Made by a program: the position numbers and the translations under genes
Part shown: positions 1 through 5,823 of the stretch, in pieces
Layout: each line of letters starts with the position of its first letter
Position numbering within the stretch: position 1 is the stretch's first letter
The notes under the pieces: model-generated
Databases searched by the model: none
The model's input: only the letters and a program-made list of their open reading frames with translations
What the model was told of the DNA's origin: nothing
Assembly (NCBI GenBank): GCA_030631385.1
Contig: DAOVLG010000131.1
Coordinates: 1-5,823, forward strand
Origin: Candidatus Coatesiibacteriota bacterium
Lineage (GTDB): Bacteria > RBG-13-66-14
DNA: 5,823 nt
Direction: 5' to 3'

Positions 1-1994
1 CCACCAAGGGGGGGAGCACGAAGGACTACGAGGGTCTGGTCCGCTTCCGCCAGGAGATCTACCAGTCCACCAAGGAATTCAGCTCCGAGAAGGTGCTGGA
101 GTCCACCGGTCTACCCGATTGGGACTCGGTGCCGGTGACCTGGACCACCCGAACCCGCCAGGGTCGTTTCTGGAATGCCGAGGCGGCCTTGGGCGGCCCG
201 ATAGGCGATTTCATGACCTTCTTCCTCTCCGGCGATTACATGGAGACCGGAACCCAGTTCATCCAACCGCGACCGCGCTGGGAGTACAGCGCGCAGAGCA
301 AGCTCCGCTTCCGCTTCTCCGACGACATGTCGTTCACGCTCTCCGGCACCCTGAGCCAGCGTTACCGCCCATTGTTCGACGTACAGTACCAGTACACCCT
401 GGACAACATGTATCACCAGGGGCGCGACGCGTACCAGGTCAACGGAATGTGGAAACACATGATCAACGAGAAGACCTACTACACCCTGCGCGCCAACTAC
501 TTCAACGTCTGGACCCACTTCGGCGTCCGCTGGGGAGAGGATGACTGGCATTGGGAAAACGACCCCGACAGCCCCGGCGAGCAGATCAAAGTATGGAACA
601 ACGGCGACGCCTGGGGTGATCACGAGTTCGGCGAGTGGAAGTGGTGGGAGGACTACGATATCGATTGGAGGCAGGGCGGCCCCGGCGGCTGGTTCTTCAC
701 CAAGGGCGACATGCGCATCTGGGAGACCCGCAAGGAGCAGATCTTCACCGGCAAGGGCGACTTCACCACCGAGATAGACGAGCACAACCTGATCAAGGCC
801 GGTCTGGAGTACAAAAACTACGACGTGGACCTCTTCCAGCGCCAGCCATTGGCCGCCAACACCTACGGCGATTGCTACCACGTCTTCCCGTGGCATGGAG
901 CGGTCTACGTTCAGGACAAGATGGACTACGCCGAGATGATCATCAACCTGGGTCTGCGTTTCGACTACTTCGACCCCAGCTCCGATTACCCAGAGAACCC
1001 GATGGACTCGCTGGATTCCGATCCAGATTCGGAGTACGAGGCCTTCGATGATATCCCCCGCGTGGTGGCCGAGGCCAAGTACCAGCTCTCACCGCGTCTG
1101 GGTATCGCCCATCCGATCACGGAGTTCGACAAGCTCCACTTCTCCTACGGGCACTTCTTCCAGATGCCGGCCTTCCGGTACCTCTACATGGGCAACTACG
1201 AAAAACCGATCGGCGCCTATCCGATCTTCGGCAACCCGGACCTGAAACCGGAGAAGACCATCTCCTACGAGATCGGTATCCAGCACCTCTTCACCAAAAC
1301 GGTGCTCCTGGATATCACCGGTTTCTACAAGGATGTCTCCGGACAGCTCGACACCATCCGTTACGACCATCCCTTGGGGCTGTGGAACTACACCCGCACG
1401 ACCAACTCAGACTGGGGTAACGTCCGCGGTTTAGAGCTCGTTCTGGACGGCACCTGGACCGACTGGTTCAGTTCCAAGATCGCCTACACCTACTCCATCG
1501 CACGCGGTCTGTCTTCGTATTGGCGGCAGGGTTACGACTACTCCTACCACGGCTGGAACCTCCCGCTGGAGGCCAACATCCTCGATTGGGACGTGACCCA
1601 CACCGTCAACCTGATGCTCGACTTCCGCTACGACGATACGTGGGGTGCCAACCTGAACCTCAACTACGGCTCCGGTACGCCTTATTCCCCGCCCGTCGAG
1701 ATGGGCGCCCAGAAGGAGATCAACTCGGCGCGCATGCCCTGGCTCATGAACCTGGACGCCAAGGTCAACTACAACATAGACATGTGGGGTATGCAGTTCC
1801 AGATCTTCGTCGAGGCGCTCAACATCTTCGACCGCTGGAACGTCACGAATTTCGGTGCCGGCGAGGGCACCGGCGGCACCACCGACTGGACCGCCTTCTA
1901 CCATCTCTACGGCGACGAGAACGGTCCGTGGGATGACTTGGAGGTCTACGGCGAGCCCTTCCAGCTCCGCGTAGGCGGCAGTATTTCCTTCTGA
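1..1994 (+). CDS. TonB-dependent receptor, Oar-like, C-terminal barrel (5' partial)
   Basis: Outer-membrane active transporter of the TonB-dependent receptor family; the ligand is unknown. The reading frame is open from the window edge (first full codon at 3) to TGA at 1992-1994, giving 663 visible residues. A GTG at 93 lies inside this frame with no ribosome binding site, so it is not the start. Visible residues 63-69 (LGGPIGD), followed by FMTFFLSGDY, match the GGPI-type sequence that opens the barrel in Oar-like receptors. Signal peptide, any carboxypeptidase-regulatory-like domain and most of the plug therefore lie upstream of the window. Residues 411-418 (NPDLKPEK, then TISYEIG) are the classic late-barrel motif. 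NLDAKVNY and FVEALNIFDRW match the penultimate strands, and the protein ends in LRVGGSISF, with the terminal Phe expected for BAM-inserted barrels. Alternating aromatic strands are separated by acidic, Trp-rich loops. Family assignment is firm; substrate cannot be called. Confidence 0.93.
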   Translation, partial: TKGGSTKDYEGLVRFRQEIYQSTKEFSSEKVLESTGLPDWDSVPVTWTTRTRQGRFWNAEAALGGPIGDFMTFFLSGDYMETGTQFIQPRPRWEYSAQSKLRFRFSDDMSFTLSGTLSQRYRPLFDVQYQYTLDNMYHQGRDAYQVNGMWKHMINEKTYYTLRANYFNVWTHFGVRWGEDDWHWENDPDSPGEQIKVWNNGDAWGDHEFGEWKWWEDYDIDWRQGGPGGWFFTKGDMRIWETRKEQIFTGKGDFTTEIDEHNLIKAGLEYKNYDVDLFQRQPLAANTYGDCYHVFPWHGAVYVQDKMDYAEMIINLGLRFDYFDPSSDYPENPMDSLDSDPDSEYEAFDDIPRVVAEAKYQLSPRLGIAHPITEFDKLHFSYGHFFQMPAFRYLYMGNYEKPIGAYPIFGNPDLKPEKTISYEIGIQHLFTKTVLLDITGFYKDVSGQLDTIRYDHPLGLWNYTRTTNSDWGNVRGLELVLDGTWTDWFSSKIAYTYSIARGLSSYWRQGYDYSYHGWNLPLEANILDWDVTHTVNLMLDFRYDDTWGANLNLNYGSGTPYSPPVEMGAQKEINSARMPWLMNLDAKVNYNIDMWGMQFQIFVEALNIFDRWNVTNFGAGEGTGGTTDWTAFYHLYGDENGPWDDLEVYGEPFQLRVGGSISF

Positions 1995-2004
1995 TACACC
2001 TCAA

Positions 2005-2034
2005 CGGTCGGGGTCGGTTTGACGACCCCGACCG
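2005..2034 (+). terminator. Perfect 12-bp stem-loop after the receptor gene
   Basis: Arms 2005-2016 (CGGTCGGGGTCG) and 2023-2034 (CGACCCCGACCG) are exact reverse complements around a 6-nt loop (GTTTGA). The stem begins 11 nt after the receptor stop codon. The sequence after it (ACCTTGGATTTG) has only scattered T residues and no uninterrupted T tract. It could be a weak or non-canonical intrinsic terminator, or a 3' mRNA-stabilising hairpin with read-through into the next gene. Confidence 0.6.
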
Positions 2035-2070
2035 ACCTTGGATTTGTTAGAAACCTTCACCGTTCTCAGC

Positions 2071-2077
2071 AAGGAGG
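2071..2077 (+). promoter_or_regulatory. Ribosome binding site fixing the GTG start at 2086
   Basis: AAGGAGG is a near-perfect anti-16S match with 8 nt before the GTG at 2086-2088. It settles the start of the secreted protein. An upstream in-frame TTG at 2038 has no such site, abuts the stem-loop and would put a polar stretch before the signal peptide. Confidence 0.85.
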
Positions 2078-2085
2078 AAATCTCC

Positions 2086-4506
2086 GTGAAGCTGAAACTC
2101 AAAATCGGCCTTCTAGCCTTCGCCCTGGCGGTTCTCGTCGCGGGACTGGTGGCGGTCGGTTCAAGCGGTGTTACGGCCCGTTCACTCATCGAGCTGGAAC
2201 CGGACGGAAACTTCCGGGTTATGACCTTCACCCATAACATCGGTAACTTCGGCAACGTGGTCTTCAACACCAACAACGTGGGAGCCGGTGACGTCATCCC
2301 CAACGCCGAGTGGCCGCTCGGGTCCGGAAACGAGTACGGCTATACCGGCTCGCTGTGGTTCGGCAACCAGGAGACGGTCATCCACACCTACTTCGCCATG
2401 CAAGAGCTCGAGTGGCAGCCGAAATCGCCGATCTATAACACCGATCCCGGCACCCCCTACCCCCTCCCCTCGTCCTTCGGCATACACGAAGGCACCGATT
2501 ACAGCTGGATGAGCCAGTACTGGCGCACCAACGTTCCCTCCCGGGTCTCCGACCAGGACGGCCACTGGTACACGACCGACGAGGGCTCCGACATCCCCAT
2601 CGGCCTCGAGGTTGTCGCCCAATCCCTGGGCTGGAGCGCACCGGGTCACGACGAGTGGCTCACCATTATCTACTTCCTGCACTACGTAGGCGCCGCCCCG
2701 CTCGACTCCGACACCTTCATCGCCTTCGCCTACGACATAGACTGCGGCGGCTCCCTCTCCTTCGACAACGACCTGGCCCAGTTCGACGGCAACAGCCCGT
2801 CCCTTGGACCGCCGGAAGAACCTTTCGGTGCCGGTGACGGTTACAACAACGTCACCTGGGCCCCCGGGGGTGACGGCATCCCCGACGAGTACGACTCTGT
2901 CAACTTCCCGATGCCGATTGATGGCAGCGCCGACACCCAGCCCTACTGGGGGCACTTCGACTGCTCGGATTACGATCCCTTTGAAGCCGCGCCGCGGAAG
3001 ATGAGCTACATGTTCGACTCCGAGTGGGACTCGGGCGGCCCCTACCCCGGCTTCGTCGGCGTGCGCTTCCTGCGCGCCTGCATTGACCCGGGCGGTGATA
3101 ACGAGCGCGAGTACATCGTCACCGGACAGCACTCCTGGGACATCATGAACGACCCGGAGAACGACAGCTACAAGTTCGCCTACATGGTGGACACCGGGAC
3201 CTACGAGGAGATCACCACCGCCTACGACTGGCGCATCTGCCCCTCGGTCGGTCCCTTTGAATCCATGTTGGGGATCGGCATGGAACCCGATGAGGTTCTT
3301 GAGATCCGCAAGTGTTTCGTCATCGGATACCACCGCAACGGTATGCGGAAGAACGCCGACCAGGCCCTGACCGACGCGCTGGGCTTCAACGGCAGGTTCG
3401 ACGACCCGCGTCAGGGGGACGACGTGGACGATTTCGTCGTCCTCTCGCCGCCCAAGAGCCCGCTCCTCTCGGCCATCGTCGGCGAGACCATTATCGGCGA
3501 CCGCAGGGTCAGCATAGTTACCCTCCACTGGAGCCCGGTGATCAACCTCACCGACAACGTCGAGACTCTGCCCGACATAAGTTCCAACGACCAGATAGAC
3601 TTCGAGGGTTACCGTCTCTACCGCGCCCCGACCCTGGATCAGCTCGGCGACAGCGCCGACATGGCGCCCTGGTACTCCGACTCCGGTTTCGATGAGCCGG
3701 TCTACCTGCGCAATCTCCTCTACTCGTGGGACAAGGACATCAACGACACCAGCCATTGGACCGACGGCGGCGAGTACTGGAAGGCCCCGGGTTACGACGG
3801 TCCCGGCGCCCCCACTGACCCCGACCTGCGCGCCCAGCGGTACGAGTACAACCAGCTCAACAACTGGGACGACATCAAGAGAGACCCGACCAACGATAAA
3901 ATCTACGAGTACATTGACGACGGAACCAACTACGACCACTGGGACAAGTGGGTGGATTACTCCGACTTCGGCGGCGACGACACCTGGGCCGACGACTACG
4001 ACGCCCCGGGCCCCTTGGCGCCTCGCAACCACTTCACCTACTTCTACGCCGTCGTCTCCTTCGACTTCGGCGCCCACCCCTTCTACAACGAGCAGATCGG
4101 CAGCGATCCGTACCCCGCGCTGGAGGGAGGCGTCCGCGCCAACTACGTCGAGGTTACTCTGAGCACCGCCAACAGGGACTCCCTGGATGACGTGCTGGTG
4201 GTTCCCAACCCGTACATCGGCGGTGTAGACTGGCAGACCCGTTCGGTGACCGGTATCGTCGAGCGCAAGCTCGCCTTCACCAACCTGCCCGAGCGCTGCA
4301 CCATCCGTATCTACACTATCTCCGGCGACCTGGTCGACATCATCGAGCATAACAACCAGACCTCCGGAACGGCGTGGTGGGACCTCCAATCCCGGAACAA
4401 CATGGAGGTGGCGTCCGGCGTTTACATCTACCACATAGACGCCACCGAACTCGGCCTCGGCACCAAGATCGGTAAGTTGGCCATTATCATGGGCGAGCGC
4501 CTGTAA
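2086..4506 (+). CDS. Large secreted protein with T9SS type A-like C-terminal sorting domain
   Basis: Exported protein of 806 residues, probably placed on the cell surface or released; no enzymatic function is recognised. Residues 1-31 form a signal peptide: MKLKLK, a hydrophobic core, then a VTA-RS cleavage site, with no lipobox. Residues about 33-455 form a large module rich in Gly, Asp, Trp and Tyr, of the kind found in secreted proteins of FCB-group candidate phyla (LGSGNEYGYTGSLWFGNQ, then SDQDGHWYTTDEGSDIPIGLEV, then KMSYMFDSEWD). Residues 262-270 (GDGIPDEYD) resemble a Ca-binding loop. A fibronectin-III-like domain starts near 456 (VSIVTLHW, then FEGYRLYRA at 506-514) and resumes at 650-660 (FTYFYAVVSFD) after a long insertion. 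From about 695 comes a sorting-type domain: VPNPY at 706-710, IRIYTISGDLV, WWDLQSRNN and VASGVYIYHI, ending GKLAIIMGERL. The end departs from the usual basic finish of T9SS signals. Six Cys are scattered through the protein. T9SS export is inferred from this domain and the PorV-like neighbour. Confidence 0.85.
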   Translation: MKLKLKIGLLAFALAVLVAGLVAVGSSGVTARSLIELEPDGNFRVMTFTHNIGNFGNVVFNTNNVGAGDVIPNAEWPLGSGNEYGYTGSLWFGNQETVIHTYFAMQELEWQPKSPIYNTDPGTPYPLPSSFGIHEGTDYSWMSQYWRTNVPSRVSDQDGHWYTTDEGSDIPIGLEVVAQSLGWSAPGHDEWLTIIYFLHYVGAAPLDSDTFIAFAYDIDCGGSLSFDNDLAQFDGNSPSLGPPEEPFGAGDGYNNVTWAPGGDGIPDEYDSVNFPMPIDGSADTQPYWGHFDCSDYDPFEAAPRKMSYMFDSEWDSGGPYPGFVGVRFLRACIDPGGDNEREYIVTGQHSWDIMNDPENDSYKFAYMVDTGTYEEITTAYDWRICPSVGPFESMLGIGMEPDEVLEIRKCFVIGYHRNGMRKNADQALTDALGFNGRFDDPRQGDDVDDFVVLSPPKSPLLSAIVGETIIGDRRVSIVTLHWSPVINLTDNVETLPDISSNDQIDFEGYRLYRAPTLDQLGDSADMAPWYSDSGFDEPVYLRNLLYSWDKDINDTSHWTDGGEYWKAPGYDGPGAPTDPDLRAQRYEYNQLNNWDDIKRDPTNDKIYEYIDDGTNYDHWDKWVDYSDFGGDDTWADDYDAPGPLAPRNHFTYFYAVVSFDFGAHPFYNEQIGSDPYPALEGGVRANYVEVTLSTANRDSLDDVLVVPNPYIGGVDWQTRSVTGIVERKLAFTNLPERCTIRIYTISGDLVDIIEHNNQTSGTAWWDLQSRNNMEVASGVYIYHIDATELGLGTKIGKLAIIMGERL

Positions 4507-4511
4507 ACAGA

Positions 4512-4535
4512 CGGGGGGAGCCCCGTCTCCCCCCG
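4512..4535 (+). terminator. GC-rich stem-loop after the secreted-protein gene
   Basis: CGGGGGGAG (4512-4520) pairs perfectly with CTCCCCCCG (4527-4535) across a 6-nt loop, starting 6 nt after the TAA. A second, mutually exclusive hairpin is possible: GACGGGG at 4510-4516 with CCCCGTC at 4521-4527. The downstream stretch (ACGCACTTTTGAATCCTTTGATTT) is T-rich but broken. It could be a terminator with an imperfect tail or a processing/stability hairpin. Confidence 0.6.
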
Positions 4536-4576
4536 ACGCACTTTTGAATCCTTTGATTTAACACGGCTTACCTGAG

Positions 4577-4582
4577 AGGGGG
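4577..4582 (+). promoter_or_regulatory. Ribosome binding site for the PorV/PorQ-like gene
   Basis: The purine run AGGGGG, within GAGAGGGGG, lies 9 nt before ATG 4592. It is a weaker match than the AAGGAGG of the preceding gene, but placement is right and the signal peptide begins directly at this ATG. Confidence 0.6.
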
Positions 4583-4591
4583 CTAGTTCTG

Positions 4592-5599
4592 ATGAAGGCT
4601 AAAACCCTGGCGCTTCTCCTGGTGCTGATGCTGGTTCTACCCACCGTGGCTCAGGAAAAAACCGGTACGGCGGGAGCCCAGTTTCTGAAGATCGGCATCG
4701 GCCCGCGGATGATGGGGATGGGGGGAGCCTGTGTGGCCACCGGCCCGGCGGACGCCTCCATCGCGTTCTGGAATCCGGCGGCCCTCACACGCATTCCAGG
4801 CGGCGACGTCTTCTTCGAAGACAACGAGTGGGTTGCTGAAACCCGCCTGATGAACTTCGCTGGAGCGTACAACTTCGGTAACTTCGGTATCTTAGGCCTC
4901 ACCGCCACCTACCTCGACTATGGCGACATGATCCGGACGACCCAGGACTACCAGGAGGGTACCCTGGGAACCTTCTCGGCGTCCGATCTCGCAGTTGGGG
5001 TGGCCTACGCCCGGAGGTTCACCGACCGCTTCAGCGTGGGGCTACGCGTCCAGTTCATCAACCAGACCATCGACACCTACGACGCCATGGGCTGGGGGGT
5101 GGACATCGGAACCCTGTACGACACCGGCTTCAAGAGCCTGCGGATCGGGATGGCGATCCAGCACTTCGGTGGAGACATGCGCTTCGATGGGACTTACGGA
5201 GAACTGATGCGTGATAGAAGCGGATACATCGAGACGGAGTTCAACGAGTACTCACTCCCGATGACCTTCCGGCTCGGTGTGGCCTACGACCTCCTCGAGG
5301 GGGAGGACCACTTCGTAACCCTCGGCCTCGACGCCATCCATCCCAACGACGCTGAGGAGCGCGTGAACGTGGGTGTTGAGTACCTGATGTTCAACCTGGT
5401 GGCCCTCCGCGTCGGTTACCAGCTCAACTACGACTTCTTCGCCGGCACTGATGACGACAGCTTCGTTCCGGGTCTCACCGCCGGAGTCGGCTTCAAGGTG
5501 GGTTTAAGTCGGACCTCCGACATCCACGTGGACGCGGCCTACGCCGACATGGGGCGTCTTGGCTACTCGCTGCGCTTCTCTCTCGGTTTCTCCTTCTAA
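4592..5599 (+). CDS. PorV/PorQ-family outer-membrane beta-barrel protein
   Basis: A 335-residue outer-membrane barrel of the PorV/PorQ family. Members related to FadL/OmpP1 shuttle cargo to the T9SS attachment complex on the cell surface. Residues 1-20 are a signal peptide (MKAKT, Leu/Val core, cleavage near TVA-QE). Mature residues start with the family signature: GTAGAQFLKIGIGPRMMGMG, then GACVATGPADASIAFWNPAAL, where FLKIG, the GPR-MGMGGA motif and the WNPAAL box are the diagnostic parts. After this come alternating amphipathic strands (NFAGAYNFGNFGILGLTATYL, FSVGLRVQFI, LRIGMAIQHFG, VTLGLDAIHP, VNVGVEYLMFN, VALRVGYQLNY) and the terminal strand YSLRFSLGFSF, with a C-terminal Phe suited to BAM insertion. 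Length is near the usual size for the family. Its location right after a gene with a sorting-type C-terminal domain supports a cargo-handling role. Which paralogue it is (PorV, PorQ, or a lineage-specific copy) cannot be told here. Confidence 0.9.
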   Translation: MKAKTLALLLVLMLVLPTVAQEKTGTAGAQFLKIGIGPRMMGMGGACVATGPADASIAFWNPAALTRIPGGDVFFEDNEWVAETRLMNFAGAYNFGNFGILGLTATYLDYGDMIRTTQDYQEGTLGTFSASDLAVGVAYARRFTDRFSVGLRVQFINQTIDTYDAMGWGVDIGTLYDTGFKSLRIGMAIQHFGGDMRFDGTYGELMRDRSGYIETEFNEYSLPMTFRLGVAYDLLEGEDHFVTLGLDAIHPNDAEERVNVGVEYLMFNLVALRVGYQLNYDFFAGTDDDSFVPGLTAGVGFKVGLSRTSDIHVDAAYADMGRLGYSLRFSLGFSF

Positions 5600-5623
5600 A
5601 CTGAGGAGAGACACTGAACAAGG

Positions 5624-5646
5624 CGGGGGGCCGAACGCGCCCCCCG
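5624..5646 (+). terminator. GC-rich stem-loop after the PorV-like gene
   Basis: CGGGGGGC (5624-5631) pairs with GCCCCCCG (5639-5646) around a 7-nt loop. G-T wobbles can extend the base by two pairs. GAAC at 5616-5619 can alternatively close on GTTC at 5646-5649. It lies about 25 nt after the TAA and is followed by TTCAATAGG, with no T tract. It is the third GC-rich hairpin in a row placed just after a stop codon. Confidence 0.55.
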
Positions 5647-5705
5647 TTCAATAGGCAACCCTCTCCCCGGGACCGGGAGTAGAGGCCTCAGCCGTTTCGA
5701 CACCA

Positions 5706-5742
5706 CTCCGGCAGCCTTGCTCCGTGGGCTGGATCCGGGAGG
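5706..5742 (+). promoter_or_regulatory. Ribosome binding site of the last gene, inside a possible hairpin
   Basis: GGGAGG at 5737-5742 stands 6 nt before ATG 5749 and supports that start. The region just upstream can fold over it: CAGCC (5712-5716) pairs with GGCTG (5727-5731), and after a 3-nt bulge CTCCGG (5706-5711) pairs with CCGG-GAG (5735-5741, one G bulged). This would hide most of the ribosome binding site. The site itself is well supported; the hairpin's role is speculation. The rest of the 5650-5748 stretch shows no gene or recognisable promoter. Confidence 0.5.
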
Positions 5743-5748
5743 TTAGCA

Positions 5749-5823
5749 ATGAGAAAAATAGTACGCGCCTCACTCACTCTGGCCATCCTTCTCGTTGCGC
5801 CCGCCGCAGCCGACTTCGGGCCG
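5749..5823 (+). CDS. Exported protein, N-terminal signal peptide only (3' partial)
   Basis: The first 25 codons of a gene that runs off the window. They read MRKIVRASLTLAILLVAPAAADFGP: a basic N-terminus (Arg2, Lys3, Arg6), a hydrophobic core of about 12 residues, and an AAA-DF signal peptidase I site near residue 21. No Cys is present at the cleavage region, so a lipoprotein is unlikely. The start is backed by GGGAGG 6 nt upstream. The AT-leaning codons after ATG (AGA AAA ATA) are common in translation-start regions of GC-rich genomes. The mature protein lies outside the window, so function is unknown; by context it is probably another envelope or secreted component. Confidence 0.72.
   Translation, partial: MRKIVRASLTLAILLVAPAAADFGP

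Noticed and set aside
93..95. GTG at 93 as the true start of the receptor
   Set aside because: The frame is open to the window edge, no ribosome binding site precedes it, and a receptor starting here would lack signal peptide and plug.
111..896. Minus-strand open frame of 261 codons opposite the receptor
   Set aside because: Val/Leu/Gly-biased antisense shadow; the plus-strand frame carries clear TonB-receptor motifs over the same bases.
2038..2085. Upstream TTG start for the secreted protein
   Set aside because: No ribosome binding site, directly abuts the stem-loop, and would add 16 polar residues before a well-formed signal peptide. GTG 2086 has AAGGAGG at ideal spacing.
2182..4434. A 750-codon open frame on the minus strand, opposite the secreted-protein gene
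   Set aside because: Its translation is Val/Gly/Arg-rich low-complexity sequence with no motifs. It is the expected antisense shadow of a GC-rich gene, and the plus-strand frame has a signal peptide, ribosome binding site and domain motifs.
4543..4572. Possible promoter before the PorV-like gene (TTGAAT with TTACCT about 18 nt downstream)
   Set aside because: The -10-like element is poor, and the Bacteroidetes-type TAnnTTTG motif is absent, so the match is not better than chance.
5650..5705. Possible small RNA or tRNA in the leader before the last gene (CTCCC/GGGAG pairing, palindrome GAGGCCTC)
   Set aside because: No cloverleaf or T-loop consensus; short GC pairings are expected by chance at this composition.

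Overview
The window holds four genes, all on the plus strand and all encoding exported cell-envelope proteins. It is GC-rich and tightly packed, with gaps of 91, 85 and 149 bp. The gene set points to a didermic bacterium of the wider FCB (Fibrobacteres-Chlorobi-Bacteroidetes) assemblage. The combination is an Oar-like TonB-dependent receptor, a large secreted protein ending in a type IX secretion (T9SS)-style sorting domain, and a PorV/PorQ-family outer-membrane barrel. High GC and GC-rich start regions make a candidate phylum of that assemblage more likely than a classical Bacteroidetes species. The phylum cannot be settled from this sequence alone.

Layout: (1) positions 1-1994 are the C-terminal part of a TonB-dependent receptor, almost the whole beta-barrel, cut by the window edge. 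(2) 2005-2034 is a perfect 12-bp stem-loop just after its stop codon. (3) 2086-4506 encodes an 806-residue secreted protein with a signal peptide, a large N-terminal module, an interrupted fibronectin-III-like domain and a C-terminal sorting-type domain. (4) 4512-4535 is a GC-rich stem-loop. (5) 4592-5599 encodes a 335-residue PorV/PorQ-like barrel. (6) 5624-5646 is another GC-rich stem-loop, followed by about 100 bp with no gene but with a possible hairpin over the next ribosome binding site. (7) 5749 to the window end is the first 25 codons of a further exported protein.

How they may work together: the PorV-like barrel belongs to the family that carries T9SS cargo to the cell surface, and the gene just before it encodes a protein with a matching type of C-terminal domain. 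The receptor would import a ligand using TonB energy. A surface-held cargo protein next to a TonB receptor resembles, in layout only, a SusC/SusD pair. This cooperative model is inference. The sequence directly shows the gene order, the export signals, the family motifs and the hairpins. No mobile element, CRISPR array, rRNA or tRNA was seen.
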